From: Verrucomicrobiota bacterium
Lineage (GTDB): Bacteria; Verrucomicrobiota; Verrucomicrobiia; Limisphaerales; J093
Length of the DNA stretch: 64,000 bases
Assembly: GCA_016871715.1 (NCBI GenBank)
Contig: VHCO01000012.1
Coordinates: 1 to 64,000, forward strand
Direction: 5' to 3'
A model generated the notes under the pieces. The model did not search any database and was not told where the DNA came from. It was given only the letters and a program-made list of their open reading frames with translations. Shown here piece after piece: positions 20,699-30,933 of this stretch (position 1 is its first letter; each line of letters starts with the position of its first letter). Both the position numbers and the translations under genes were made by a program.

Positions 20699-20915
20699 TC
20701 CGTCTGCGCAGTACGCGTGTTCATGGCTTGCCGCCGGGGTGGATTGATGCTTGCCGGCCGGCTTAGGCTCATGGCCGCTTCGAGATAATGTCGGCTGTGG
20801 GGCGACTCACGTTAAGAGGGACGAACCCTGTTTCGCAGGTAAGGGAATCCCTGACGGGCCAGGACTCGAGGTCGGGCGGAGGGGCAGGCGGAAGCCTGCG
20901 TGGGGGCCGGGGCGA

Positions 20916-21587
20916 TTAGCCGGGGTGGTTTTGGACCCACTGCAGGGCGTGTTGGAGCAGTTGGGTCGCGTCGTCGAGCCGGAGTTTCTCCTTGATCCGG
21001 GCTTTGTAGGTTTCGACGGTCTTAACGCCAAGGCGCAGTTCTTCGGCGATACGGCGAGTTCCCATGCCGCGCCCGATCATCTGGAAGACCTCCAACTCGC
21101 GATCGGTGAGGATGTCCAAGGGCGAACCTGAGTCCTGGGCTGGGGCGCCCACCACACGGCGCATGAGACGCGCGGCCATGCGATCGCTGAGGTAGACTTC
21201 GCCGCGGAGGACTTTGCGAAGGGCGGTGAGGATGTTGACGGTGGCGGCTTGCTTGGTGATGTAACCCAGGGCGCCGGCGCGCAGGACGCGCTCGGCGTAG
21301 AGGGATTCGTCGTGCATGGAGAGGACGAGCACGGGCAACTGCGGATGGAGGGCCTTGATATGCTTGAGCAGTTCGAGGCCATGCGACTCTTTGAGCGAGA
21401 GGTCCATGACGACCAGGTCTGGGGGCGTCTTCTCGATTTGGGCAAGGGCCGATGGGGCATCTTCCGCCTCGCCGCAGACGGTCAGGTCGGGCTCGCGGCG
21501 GATCAAGGCCGCCAAGTGGTCCCGGACCATGGGATGGTCATCGACCAGGAAGATGTTGGCTTGCCGGGGCGGCTTAGGGTCAGCCAT
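20916..21587 (-). CDS. NarL/LuxR-family response regulator
   Basis: IFLVDDHPMVRDHLAALI, LVVMDLSLKESHG receiver; HTH LTDRELEVFQMIGRGMGTRRIAEELRLGVKTVETY. Confidence 0.93.
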   Translation of the reverse strand: MADPKPPRQANIFLVDDHPMVRDHLAALIRREPDLTVCGEAEDAPSALAQIEKTPPDLVVMDLSLKESHGLELLKHIKALHPQLPVLVLSMHDESLYAERVLRAGALGYITKQAATVNILTALRKVLRGEVYLSDRMAARLMRRVVGAPAQDSGSPLDILTDRELEVFQMIGRGMGTRRIAEELRLGVKTVETYKARIKEKLRLDDATQLLQHALQWVQNHPG

Positions 21588-23142
21588 GGCTACCACAGGA
21601 GGTGAGGTTGGAGCGCTTGAGGGTGCAGGTGACCACGGTGCCACCCTCCGAGCCGGGCTGGATATTCAGGGCCGCGCCGATCAGGCGCGCGCGGTAGTTC
21701 ATCATGTGCAGTCCCAGGCCGCGGCTCTGGTCGAGGCGGGAGGGCAGGCCGACGCCGTCATCGGCGGTGGCGAGGACCAGTTGGCGGTGATCGCTGGCCA
21801 GGCTGATGGTGATGCGGCGGGCGCGGGCGTGCTTCACGGAGTTATTGACGGCCTCTTGAGCGATGCGGAACAGGTCGGTCACGCCGTTGAAGCCGGTGAC
21901 TGGGCTGGGGGTATGGTCGAGGAACCGGCACGCGATGCGGTGGCGCGACTGGACCTGCGAGGCCAGCGCCTCCAACGCCGAACTCAGGCCGCCAGCCTCC
22001 AACTGGACGCCGTAGAGCCCCCGGGCGACCTCGCGGGCTTGAGTGATGGCCTGGTCCAGGAGTTCAGCCAGTTCGGCGGCGTCGTCAGCCTCGGGTTGGT
22101 GTCGCTCGCGCAGGCGATCGGCCAGCAGGCGAGCGGCGAAGGCGGCGCTGACCAGGTGTTGGCAAAGGCCGTCGTGCAAGTCCTGGCCGAGGCGGCGCTG
22201 TTCCCGTTCGCTGATCTCGGCGATCTGCCGTTCGAGCCGGCGCCGAGCCGTGATGTCGGCGAACACCATCACGCCGCCCGCAAGTTGGCCGGCGGCAGCC
22301 CGCAGCGGGCGGGCGCTGAGCGAAAGCCAGCGTTCCTCGCCAAAGGCGGGTGGCCGCAGCACCATCTCTGCGCCTTCGACCGACTCACCGCGCCGGGCGC
22401 GGGCCAGGGGGTGTTCGTGGCTGGGCGTGTCGGTCAGGCAATCCAGGTGGTAGGTGTCTTGGTCCTGGAGCCAGGCGGCGGGATCCAGGTTGTCCGCCGC
22501 GGGTCGTAGCAGGCGTTCGGCGGCTGGGTTGATCAGGCTGAGGTTTCCGGCGAGGTCGGCGACGACCACGCCATCGCCCATGCTGTTGAGGATCGAGCCG
22601 AGGAGTTGAGTCTGCGCTTGCAGCGCGCGTTCGGCCCGCTTGCGCTCGGCCACTTCGGCGGTCAGCACGGCGATGAGGCAAAAGATGGTCAGGCGGACCG
22701 CGCCGTTCCAATAAGGGATCAACGGATGGGACGTCGAGGCGCCGGTCATCAGCTCGATGAACAACCACAGGCAGCCGCTGCCCAACGCGATGGCCAAACC
22801 CGGCCAGCGCCCCGCCGTCCACGCCACCAGCAAGATGGCCGGCAGGTAGAAAACCGAGAACGCCACCTGCGGCCCGGTAAACCAATCCACCGCGGCCGCC
22901 CCCAACAGCAGGCTAATCCCCACCCCACCCACCCACCTTCGCGGAAGGCGGCCTAGACGTTCGGCTAGCGAGGGCCTATGCGGTTTCACGCGGCGACGGC
23001 CAGCCCCGAAGATAAGGCAACCGCGGCGAAGGGCGCAACGGGTCTTTGCGGGTCTGCGGGTCGGGTCATCGCAGCACGCGCGCGCGGCCTCGTGGCGCGC
23101 CTTGACAGGGGCGCGCCCATGCCGAACCGTGTGCGGCCACAT
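21580..23142 (-). CDS. Membrane sensor histidine kinase (PAS, HisKA_3/HATPase), partner of the adjacent regulator; start uncertain
   Basis: REQRRLGQDLHDGLCQHLVSAAFAARLLADRL; HATPase NNSVKHARARRITISL...DDGVGLP; overlaps the regulator by a few bp. Confidence 0.9.
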   Translation of the reverse strand: MWPHTVRHGRAPVKARHEAARACCDDPTRRPAKTRCALRRGCLIFGAGRRRVKPHRPSLAERLGRLPRRWVGGVGISLLLGAAAVDWFTGPQVAFSVFYLPAILLVAWTAGRWPGLAIALGSGCLWLFIELMTGASTSHPLIPYWNGAVRLTIFCLIAVLTAEVAERKRAERALQAQTQLLGSILNSMGDGVVVADLAGNLSLINPAAERLLRPAADNLDPAAWLQDQDTYHLDCLTDTPSHEHPLARARRGESVEGAEMVLRPPAFGEERWLSLSARPLRAAAGQLAGGVMVFADITARRRLERQIAEISEREQRRLGQDLHDGLCQHLVSAAFAARLLADRLRERHQPEADDAAELAELLDQAITQAREVARGLYGVQLEAGGLSSALEALASQVQSRHRIACRFLDHTPSPVTGFNGVTDLFRIAQEAVNNSVKHARARRITISLASDHRQLVLATADDGVGLPSRLDQSRGLGLHMMNYRARLIGAALNIQPGSEGGTVVTCTLKRSNLTSCGSHG

Positions 23143-23581
23143 GAAGTCCGAAGGGATTCTGCGGCATTTGGCCGTCGTGGCGCTGGCCTCCGTCCTGTTC
23201 TATGTGGGGGGGTTCTGGGGCGTGCAGACGTGGCGTGAACGCCAGGGCCCGTGGGAAGTGACCTTCTCCGCCGACGCCGCGGGGAACCCCACGGTCGAGA
23301 TCAACCAAGCCCGACTGGGCATCCGCCAGGTGAGATTGGTCTTCGCGGGTGCGCCGGCGCGGTCGGCGCAGGTCCCCAAGACCATTCGGTTCACCGATCC
23401 TGAAGCGCGGGTGCGGATCCCGTTCGGGTCGGTGGTCTTCCTGGACACGACGGTTCTGCCGGGCACGGTGACCCTGACGCTCTTCGGCCATGAGATCGAG
23501 TTGTTGCCGCGGGTGTTGATTGTGGACAAGCGCGAGCATGCCTGGACTGCGGGGTTGCGGCTGGATTTCGAGCGTTCGTGA
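23141..23581 (+). CDS. Hypothetical membrane-anchored protein
   Basis: MKSEGILRHLAVVALASVLFYVGGFWGVQ hydrophobic N-terminus; overlaps start of the downstream MFS gene. Confidence 0.6.
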   Translation: MKSEGILRHLAVVALASVLFYVGGFWGVQTWRERQGPWEVTFSADAAGNPTVEINQARLGIRQVRLVFAGAPARSAQVPKTIRFTDPEARVRIPFGSVVFLDTTVLPGTVTLTLFGHEIELLPRVLIVDKREHAWTAGLRLDFERS

Positions 23582-24807
23582 GGAGGGCTGTGCCGATGAG
23601 GTTTTCGCCGCGGGTTAAGACTGGGGTGTTCGTGTTGGAGGGTGTCAACGCCCTGGCGACGTCCCTGTACTTTTACTATCTGTTCTTTCTGATGCGGGCC
23701 GAGCACGGGTTCACCAACTTGGGCAACCTGACCCTGTGCGCGACGAGCGGCTTGGTGTACACGATCGTGGTGTGGCTGGCGGGAAAGTTCGCCCAACGTC
23801 GCGGCTACTTCTTGGCCTTGCAGATTGGGTTTGGCTGCATGGCGCTGGCGCTGTTGGTGGGCGCGCAGATCCAGACTGTGGCTGGGCACGTCACGATCCT
23901 GGTGATGTGGACCGTGGGCATGTGCTTTACTTGGCCGACCCTGGAAGCCATCACCAGCGAACACGAGCCCCCAGCGCGGTTACAGCGGTTGATCGGGATC
24001 TACAATGTGGTCTGGGCCAGCGGCAGCGGCTTGGCCTATTTCATCGGCGGTGCTCTGCTCGAGCAGTGGGGGCGGCAGAGCATCTTTTGGGTGCCCGCCA
24101 GTTTGCATCTGTTCCAACTGGCGCTGTTGGCCTGGCTCGCCCGGCTCGCCCGGAGGGCCCCGCCGCCGCGCCCGAAGCCTGAGCCGCAGCCCGCCCGGAG
24201 AGCCTCGGTGGCCGAACGACGGCGCTCGCCGGTGGCGCCGCGGGTCTTCTTGCTGATGGCGTGGTGGGCGAACCCGTTTGCCTACATTGCGATGAACGCG
24301 ATGTTGCCGGTGATCCCGAAGCTGGCGGAGGAGCTGGGGTTGGGGCCGATGCTCGCCGGGTTTTTCTGTTCGGTGTGGTTTTTTGCGCGGGCATTGGCGT
24401 TCCTGGCGTTGTGGCTGTGGACGGGGTGGCACTACCGGTTCCGCTGGCTGGCGAGTGCGTACGTGGCCTTGATGGTGTGTTTTGCCACGATCCTCCTGGG
24501 TCGGAACCTTTGGCTGTTGGTCAGTGTGCAGGTGGTCTTCGGCGCCGCACTGGGCTTGGTCTACTACTCGTCCCTCTATTACTCGATGGATCTCGGGGAA
24601 ACGAAGGGTGAACACGGCGGCTTCCACGAGGCGGCTATCGGGGTCGGCATCTTTACCGGACCCGCCGTGGGCGCGGCGTCGCTGGCTTTCTTCCCCGAGT
24701 TGCCCAACATGAACACCTGGGCGGTGACCGTGCTGCTGCTGGGGGGGCTGGGCGGGCTGGCCTGGCTGCGCTGGCGGCGGCAGGCGCGATCCAAGGGCGC
24801 CGTCTAG
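23578..24807 (+). CDS. MFS transporter
   Basis: 409 aa with about 12 hydrophobic segments and MFS-like pattern. Confidence 0.85.
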   Translation: MRRAVPMRFSPRVKTGVFVLEGVNALATSLYFYYLFFLMRAEHGFTNLGNLTLCATSGLVYTIVVWLAGKFAQRRGYFLALQIGFGCMALALLVGAQIQTVAGHVTILVMWTVGMCFTWPTLEAITSEHEPPARLQRLIGIYNVVWASGSGLAYFIGGALLEQWGRQSIFWVPASLHLFQLALLAWLARLARRAPPPRPKPEPQPARRASVAERRRSPVAPRVFLLMAWWANPFAYIAMNAMLPVIPKLAEELGLGPMLAGFFCSVWFFARALAFLALWLWTGWHYRFRWLASAYVALMVCFATILLGRNLWLLVSVQVVFGAALGLVYYSSLYYSMDLGETKGEHGGFHEAAIGVGIFTGPAVGAASLAFFPELPNMNTWAVTVLLLGGLGGLAWLRWRRQARSKGAV

Positions 24808-25805
24808 CGGGCGCCGGACTGGGTGCGAAACCAGGGGATGGTCTTGGCCAAGCCCTCGCGCAACGACACCTGGGGCGTCCAGGCGAGTAGCTCCCGGGCC
24901 CGCGTAATGTCCGGGCGGCGCTGGCGCGGATCGTCTTGGGGCAGCGGACGGAACACGATCCGGCTGCGCGAGCGGGTAGCGGCGAGGATCGCGCGCGCGA
25001 ATTCGAGGACGGTCATCTCCTGCGGATTACCGAGGTTCACCGGCTGGGAGAAGCGACTCATCATCAGCCGGAAGATGCCCTCGATGAGGTCCGCGCAGTA
25101 GCAGAAGCTGCGGGTTTGGCTGCCCTTGCCAAAGACGGTGATTGGGCGGTGGCGTAGGGCTTGGCCGATGAACGCCGGCACCACCCGGCCATCGTTCGTG
25201 CGCATGCGCGGGCCGTAGGTGTTGAAGATCCGCACGATCCTCGTCTGGAGTCCGTGTTCGTGATGGTAGGCCATGGTGATCGCCTCGGCGAAGCGCTTGG
25301 CTTCATCATAGCAGCCCCGCGGCCCGATCGGGTTCACGTTGCCCCAGTACTCCTCGGTCTGCGGGTGCACCAACGGGTCGCCATACACCTCCGAGGTCGA
25401 GGCGAGCAGGAACCGGGCGCGCTTGTGTTTGGCCAGGCCCAGGGCCTTGTGGGTGCCGAGCGACCCCACCTTAAGGGTCTGGATCGGCAACTCGAGATAG
25501 TCGACCGGGCTGGCCGGCGAGGCGAAATGCCACACGTAATCGACCGGCCCCTCCAAGAACACGTACTCCGTCACGTCCTGCTGGATAAAGCGGAACCGCG
25601 GGTCCCCGGCGTGGTGGGCGATGTTGTCCACGCTGCCGGTCACCAGGTTGTCTAGGACCACCACGCGGTGGCCGCGCGTGAGCAAGAGGTCCACGAGGTG
25701 TGACCCCAAGAAACCCGCTCCCCCTGTCACCACGGAGGTTGGCGGCGGCTCTGGCTTCGCGGTTCTGGGGCGTCGTGGGCGGGGCGCGGGCATCATCGGC
25801 TGCAA
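24804..25805 (-). CDS. UDP-glucuronate decarboxylase-like NAD-dependent epimerase (UXS type)
   Basis: [64 protein letters not shown]. Confidence 0.9.
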   Translation of the reverse strand: MQPMMPAPRPRRPRTAKPEPPPTSVVTGGAGFLGSHLVDLLLTRGHRVVVLDNLVTGSVDNIAHHAGDPRFRFIQQDVTEYVFLEGPVDYVWHFASPASPVDYLELPIQTLKVGSLGTHKALGLAKHKRARFLLASTSEVYGDPLVHPQTEEYWGNVNPIGPRGCYDEAKRFAEAITMAYHHEHGLQTRIVRIFNTYGPRMRTNDGRVVPAFIGQALRHRPITVFGKGSQTRSFCYCADLIEGIFRLMMSRFSQPVNLGNPQEMTVLEFARAILAATRSRSRIVFRPLPQDDPRQRRPDITRARELLAWTPQVSLREGLAKTIPWFRTQSGAR

Positions 25806-25857
25806 GGGTGCGGTGGCGGTCGCGGCGGGGGGTGCCGAGGGTGTCGGTTCGGGGAGC

Positions 25858-27252
25858 TCACTTGGCTCCCGAGCCGGTCACCACCGCCGGGATGGTGCGC
25901 ACCAGGATCTTGAGGTCCAGCCACAGGGACCAGTTATCGATGTATTCGAGGTCCAACCGCACCCAGTCGCGGAAATCGCGCACCTCGTTGCGGCCGCTGA
26001 CCTGCCACAGACAGGTCAAGCCCGGCCGGACACTGAGCCGGCGGCGGTGGGCGAAATCGTCGAACCGCCGCACTTCATCCACCGGCAAGGGCCGCGGGCC
26101 CACCAGGCTCATCTCGCCGCGCAGGACGTTGATGAGTTGGGGCAGTTCATCGATGCTGTAGCGGCGCAGGAACCGGCCGATCGGCGTGACGCGCGGGTCC
26201 TGGGTTACCTTGAAGACCGGTCCACTCATCTCGTTGAGCGCCTCGAGTTCGTGCTTGAGTTGCTCGGCGTCCGTCACCATCGAGCGGAACTTGAGCATCG
26301 TGAACGGTTGGCCGTTGAGCCCGCTGCGCTGTTGCCGAAAGAGCACAGGCCCCGGCGACGTGAGCCGAATGATCGCCGCTACCAAGAGCATCGGCGACCC
26401 CAACGTCGCCAGCAACAACAAGGCCCCGGTAAAGTCGATGCCCTGCTTGATTAAGGCGGGCCAAGAGATCTCCGGCCCCGACCGGAAGACGAGCATTGGG
26501 CGGCCGAAGAACTCATCCACGGTCGTCTGGGACACTTGGGTCTTGAAGAAGTCGGCCAACAGCCACACCTCGACGCCCTCCCGCTCGCAGACCTCGATGG
26601 CTTGCTCGATTTGGCCGAAGTACGTGTGTTTGGCGGTCAGGATGACGCCATTGGCGGAGTGCTCATGCAGCAGGCTGACCAAGCTCTCGATCCGTTCCTC
26701 GTTCAGGTCCAACGTGGCGGCCACCGCCAGCTCGTGGTGTTGGCCGCGCAACAGATCGGCGCGCAACCGCGCCGTCTCGGCCGGCGTGCCCACTAACACC
26801 AACCGGCGCTTCGACTGAGACTGGCCCAGACTGCTGCGACGCCACTGGAGCAGCAATTCCTCCTTGAGATAGAGCATCCCAAAACCGATGACGCCGAACT
26901 GGACCACCACGGCGCGCGCGATGTTGGTGTCGCGCATGACCCAGACCGACAGCGCCACCATCACCGGCATCCAGAAAGAAGCCTTCAACAACTGCCACGC
27001 CGTCAGTTGCCGCGACGCCAACAGCGGCCGGTTGTAGAACCCGAGCATCCGCAGGATGAAAGGCGCCGCCGGCACTACCACCGCCAACAACCACACGTAG
27101 TACTCGAAAGGGAAGATCTCGCGTGTCCCGCCAAAGATCTCGACATGCCACACGGTGCGCAGCGCCCAAGCCAAGTAGAGCGACAGCCCGCAGAGGCAGC
27201 CGTCTACCAGCATTTGAACTCGGCGCTGGATCTGTTTTTGGCGACGCAACAT
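25858..27252 (-). CDS. Polyprenyl-phosphate sugar-1-phosphate transferase (exopolysaccharide initiating enzyme)
   Basis: [77 protein letters not shown]. Confidence 0.93.
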   Translation of the reverse strand: MLRRQKQIQRRVQMLVDGCLCGLSLYLAWALRTVWHVEIFGGTREIFPFEYYVWLLAVVVPAAPFILRMLGFYNRPLLASRQLTAWQLLKASFWMPVMVALSVWVMRDTNIARAVVVQFGVIGFGMLYLKEELLLQWRRSSLGQSQSKRRLVLVGTPAETARLRADLLRGQHHELAVAATLDLNEERIESLVSLLHEHSANGVILTAKHTYFGQIEQAIEVCEREGVEVWLLADFFKTQVSQTTVDEFFGRPMLVFRSGPEISWPALIKQGIDFTGALLLLATLGSPMLLVAAIIRLTSPGPVLFRQQRSGLNGQPFTMLKFRSMVTDAEQLKHELEALNEMSGPVFKVTQDPRVTPIGRFLRRYSIDELPQLINVLRGEMSLVGPRPLPVDEVRRFDDFAHRRRLSVRPGLTCLWQVSGRNEVRDFRDWVRLDLEYIDNWSLWLDLKILVRTIPAVVTGSGAK

Positions 27253-27337
27253 ACCCGGCCCGCGCTCGTGCCCGGGTCAGAGGAAGGATTATTTAGCCTA
27301 GTACCCAGCCTTCAGGCAATCTAAGAATGAACCGCCC

Positions 27338-28099
27338 TTAGGGTTGTGGCTCCGGTGGCGTGGAGGGGGGCGGCGGACTCCCCCCGGCCGAGGGCAACGT
27401 CACGAGCTGGAACTCGGGCACCGCCGCTGCCAGGAACTGCGCCATCCGTTCGTAGACGACCTGTTCCTGCCCGGGGGGGCAGGTGGCGAAACAGCTCACA
27501 TAGGCCCAGCGCGGCAAGACCCCCGTCCGCAGCAGATCCCACGTGATGGTGGCCACCCGGGAGAGATGACTTGCCGTCAGGTGTTGGTCCGCCACAAACC
27601 AAAAGACGTAGACGCCACTCCAGCGAGTCACCTGCCCCCCCGGACCTTGCGCCGCCATGCTCGCGTAGAACTTGCGGACCGGCAGCTCATAAGGATGCGG
27701 ATACTCGATGGGGAGGGCGGTCGTCTCCTGGTGCGTGATTTGCCACCCCTGCGAGGTCAGGCAGAACTCCGGCTTATGAATGCTGGTGCGGTCCGTGCCC
27801 ATCATCACCACGCTCAAGAGCAGTTGAAATCCGCTCGGCGACAGGTACAGGCGCCGGCCGAAGGTGGTGTCTTGAGGCAGGGTGCTCAACTCCAGCTCGG
27901 TGGGCGCGACGTTCGTCGAGGCATACTGCCGCACCCGCGCAGGCAACTCGATCTCGAGCCGTTCGCTTCCCGGCAGGGCCACCACCTTCACCCCGGGCGG
28001 CCCGAGCCGTTGCACGGCCTTCAAGCGGAAGAGCAGGGCGGCGCTCAGCGCCATCAGGGCCAGCGCGACGCCGGCTACGATCCACTTCGAGCGCGTCAT
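27338..28099 (-). CDS. Exosortase-associated EpsI-like protein
   Basis: MTRSKWIVAGVALALMALSAALLF; DRTSIHKPEFCLTSQGWQI; the 591-aa track ORF extends out of frame into the exosortase gene. Confidence 0.75.
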   Translation of the reverse strand: MTRSKWIVAGVALALMALSAALLFRLKAVQRLGPPGVKVVALPGSERLEIELPARVRQYASTNVAPTELELSTLPQDTTFGRRLYLSPSGFQLLLSVVMMGTDRTSIHKPEFCLTSQGWQITHQETTALPIEYPHPYELPVRKFYASMAAQGPGGQVTRWSGVYVFWFVADQHLTASHLSRVATITWDLLRTGVLPRWAYVSCFATCPPGQEQVVYERMAQFLAAAVPEFQLVTLPSAGGSPPPPSTPPEPQP

Positions 28100-29085
28100 G
28101 AGGGGGGCGTTAGGGGCGCTGGCGCCCGCACCGGAGTGGGCTCGCGGAGCCAGTGGCCCAACGTCAGTAGGACAGCCAGGGCGATGGCGAAGGTGACAAA
28201 GCCAAACCAGTTGTGCACGAACTCGCCAGCCGCTTGGCCGAAGGCCTCCGCCGCCACGACGATCGCCACCAGGCGGATCACGTTCCCCAGCAGCGCCAGC
28301 GGCGCGGCCAACAACACCATCAACCCCCGCTTCCACGCGCGCGTGAAGGCGACGAAGCCATAGATAGTGGTCAAAGCCAGCAACGTGATCAGACTGCGTA
28401 TCCCGCTGCAGGCCGCCGCCACTTCGTAATTGTACGCCCCCTTCGGGTCCATGATCTGGACCCCCTCCTGCAACACCGGGATCCCCATCGCGTGCCGGAC
28501 CACCCCCACCGCGATGTCCGTCGACACATGCCGCAACGGCACCGTCACCGGATCCGCAATCGTGCCCACCGGAATGCAGAAGACGAACAGGACGAAGGGA
28601 AAGAAACTGGCCCGCGCCAGGCGCCAGCCCCATACCAGCGCTAGGAGGGCGTAGATGCCGCCGAGCAAGGCCACAATAGACACGCGCGGCTGTTGGATGA
28701 GGTAGCCCGCCGCATGGAGCCCCAAACAACCCGCCAACGCCAGCAGCGCCGGCCACCAAACCCGCACGGGCTGCGCCCGCAATTGCTCGCGTTTCCACCA
28801 GCACAAACCCAGCACCACCAACGGGATCAACAGCCCGTGGCCATCCTCCGAGTTCGGCACCGTGTACAGCCGGTACATCCAGACCCACAACGACGGCGTG
28901 TCCACATAGCCGAAGGTCGAGTTGCCCACCAGGTGGAAGAGCGCCACCCATGCCGCTAACAAACCCAGAAACAAACCCTTGTCCGGAATCGCCTGCCAAA
29001 CCGCTGGCAGTTCTGCGCGCAGTATTTCCAGGGCCGATCGGCCGCTTGTCGTCGTGGTAGTCGCCATCCCGATAACGCCACGCAT
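28096..29085 (-). CDS. Exosortase (archaeo/exosortase family transpeptidase)
   Basis: Multi-TM; catalytic motifs AACSGIRSLITL (Cys), LLGNVIRLVAIV (Arg), EFVHNWFGFV (His). Confidence 0.92.
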   Translation of the reverse strand: MRGVIGMATTTTTSGRSALEILRAELPAVWQAIPDKGLFLGLLAAWVALFHLVGNSTFGYVDTPSLWVWMYRLYTVPNSEDGHGLLIPLVVLGLCWWKREQLRAQPVRVWWPALLALAGCLGLHAAGYLIQQPRVSIVALLGGIYALLALVWGWRLARASFFPFVLFVFCIPVGTIADPVTVPLRHVSTDIAVGVVRHAMGIPVLQEGVQIMDPKGAYNYEVAAACSGIRSLITLLALTTIYGFVAFTRAWKRGLMVLLAAPLALLGNVIRLVAIVVAAEAFGQAAGEFVHNWFGFVTFAIALAVLLTLGHWLREPTPVRAPAPLTPPS

Positions 29086-29218
29086 CAGACAACAACCCCG
29101 TGCCCGCGCTCAATCAAAATCCGCGTCCGCACGCCGCATCGACCCGCGCGCTCCCGCGTGGCGTCAGCCCCATACTCCTGGCTTGGCAGTCGTGCCCCGT
29201 TCTCCTTAGGCTGCTGCC

Positions 29219-29761
29219 ATGCACGCTTTCATTCGCTTCGTCGGCGTGGTCAACGCGGCGGTCTGGGTTGGCGCGCTGGTCTTCTTCACGGTGGCGGCCG
29301 GACCCGCGTTCTTCTCGAGCGAGATGTTGGAGTTCTTGCCGCGCCCCTACGCGGGGCGCGCCGCGGAGGTGGTGATCGGCCGCCTGTTTACCCTGCAGCA
29401 GTGGTGCGCGGGCTTGGCGCTGCTGCATTTGGCGGCGGAGTACCTGTACGCCGGCCGCGCCGTGAACCGGTTCGTGGTCACCGGGCTCGCCACCCTCTTC
29501 GCGCTCAACCTGCTCGGCGGCTATTGGCTCTTGCCGCATATGCACAGCCTGCAGCAGCGCCGCTACTCGGCGAGCTTGGCCGAACCCGACCGCGCGGCGG
29601 CGGCCCGCTCTTTCGCGCTCTGGCACGGCACGACCCAAGCGGTGAACCTGTTGATGATGGCTTGGCTCCTGTATTACCTCTGGCACCTCACCCGGGAGCC
29701 GACCGGCGCGCGTCTCGTGGGCAGGGGCATGGACCGGTTCCCGGTCAAATTACGCAGTTGA
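29219..29761 (+). CDS. DUF4149-like membrane protein
   Basis: FIRFVGVVNAAVWVGALVFFTVAAGPAFFSSEM; four hydrophobic segments. Confidence 0.65.
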   Translation: MHAFIRFVGVVNAAVWVGALVFFTVAAGPAFFSSEMLEFLPRPYAGRAAEVVIGRLFTLQQWCAGLALLHLAAEYLYAGRAVNRFVVTGLATLFALNLLGGYWLLPHMHSLQQRRYSASLAEPDRAAAARSFALWHGTTQAVNLLMMAWLLYYLWHLTREPTGARLVGRGMDRFPVKLRS

Positions 29762-29836
29762 CAAAACCGGCGATTTGTCAAACAAATTCGCGTGTCAGCA
29801 TGAGCATGAGCCGCGCCCGCAGAGCGCCCGGGTATT

Positions 29837-30127
29837 ATGACATCAACCGACTGCCCCACCCCGACCGGTCCACGGCCCGATCCCACCGCTAGCCCGCTGC
29901 CTCACGGCGAGGAGAAGACTCTCAAAACCGAACGGCTTCAGATCGAACGTAAGACCTTCCTCTTCGCCCTGCGCGAAAACCCGCGCGGCAAATTCCTGCG
30001 CATCACCGAGGACGTTAACGGCCGGCGCGACTCGATCATCGTCCCGGCGCCCGGTCTGGAGGAGTTCCGGCGCGTGTTAGAAGGCATGAGCACAGCGGCT
30101 GTTCAGACCTCGGCCACCCCGGCCTGA
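29837..30127 (+). CDS. PUR (Pur-alpha-like) nucleic-acid binding protein
   Basis: KTERLQIERKTFLFALRENPRGKFLRITEDVNGRRDSIIVPAPGLEEFRRVLEGM. Confidence 0.75.
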   Translation: MTSTDCPTPTGPRPDPTASPLPHGEEKTLKTERLQIERKTFLFALRENPRGKFLRITEDVNGRRDSIIVPAPGLEEFRRVLEGMSTAAVQTSATPA

Positions 30128-30323
30128 GACCACCCCTCGGGCACCGTCGTACCCCTCACCCTCGCCCGTGCCTTTGCCTTGGATGGGGTTTGGTCTCCCA
30201 CCAACTGGGGCCGAGCAAGACTGTTGGGACGTTAGCTGGTCGCCCTTTGCCCCAGGAGGAAAGCGGCCGGACGAAATCCCACTTGCAACCCAGTCTCAAG
30301 TACCCTAGCTTGCCCGCAGCCAG

Positions 30324-30620
30324 ATGAGTGGACCATCGAAACGACACGCTCCCGGGCCTCTTGAAAGCGGAGCCGGTGGGGTGTGTCCGCTCAGTCAGGT
30401 GCGGGCGGGCACGGCCGTGCGCATTAAGCAGTTGGTGGCCTCGCCCGATCTCTGCCAGCGCCTGCGGGAGCTGGGTTTTTGCGAGGAACAACGAGTCAAA
30501 CTGCTCTTGCACAACCGCAACGTGGTCTGCCAGGTGTGCAACGTGCGCTTGGGCCTGAGCGCCGAACTGGCCGACACCATCTGGGTGGAACCGCTCCCGA
30601 CCCACCGGCGCGCCGCTTAA
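30324..30620 (+). CDS. feoA: FeoA domain protein
   Basis: CPLSQVRAGTAVRIKQL...LRELGFCEEQRVKLL; directly upstream of a second feoA and feoB. Confidence 0.85.
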   Translation: MSGPSKRHAPGPLESGAGGVCPLSQVRAGTAVRIKQLVASPDLCQRLRELGFCEEQRVKLLLHNRNVVCQVCNVRLGLSAELADTIWVEPLPTHRRAA

Positions 30621-30627
30621 CTGCCGC

Positions 30628-30870
30628 ATGTCCGCTCCAGCCCAGCCTCTCACCAGCCTGGCGGCGGGCCAGTACGGCACCGTCGCCGAGATCCGCGTCC
30701 CGGCGGAGGCCAAAGCGCGTCTCCTCGAGATGGGGTTGCTCGTCGGAACCGCCGTGCAACTGGTGCGGTTCGCCCCGCTTGGCGATCCGGTTGAGATCAA
30801 GGTGCGCGGCTATCACCTGACGTTGCGTAAGCATGAAGCGGAGCAAATCCTGGTCGCGCCTCACCCCTAG
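30628..30870 (+). CDS. feoA: FeoA domain protein
   Basis: LTSLAAGQYGTVAEIRVPAEAKARLLEMGLLVGTAVQLVRFAPLGDPVEIKVRGYHLTLRKHEAEQI. Confidence 0.92.
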   Translation: MSAPAQPLTSLAAGQYGTVAEIRVPAEAKARLLEMGLLVGTAVQLVRFAPLGDPVEIKVRGYHLTLRKHEAEQILVAPHP

Positions 30871-30933
30871 CTGCTTACCCAGCCCGCTCGGCTGCCGGCC
30901 CACCCGGACCCGCAAGCCAGGTTTACACCCGCA

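Noticed and set aside
20888-20905. Small hairpin gcaggc-ggaa-gcctgc near the response regulator stop
   Set aside because: Short stem without a T-tract; not enough support as a terminator.
27338-29113. 591-aa ORF read as one fusion protein
   Set aside because: The N-terminal ~335 aa is an out-of-frame reading of the exosortase gene; the real EpsI-like CDS starts at 28099.
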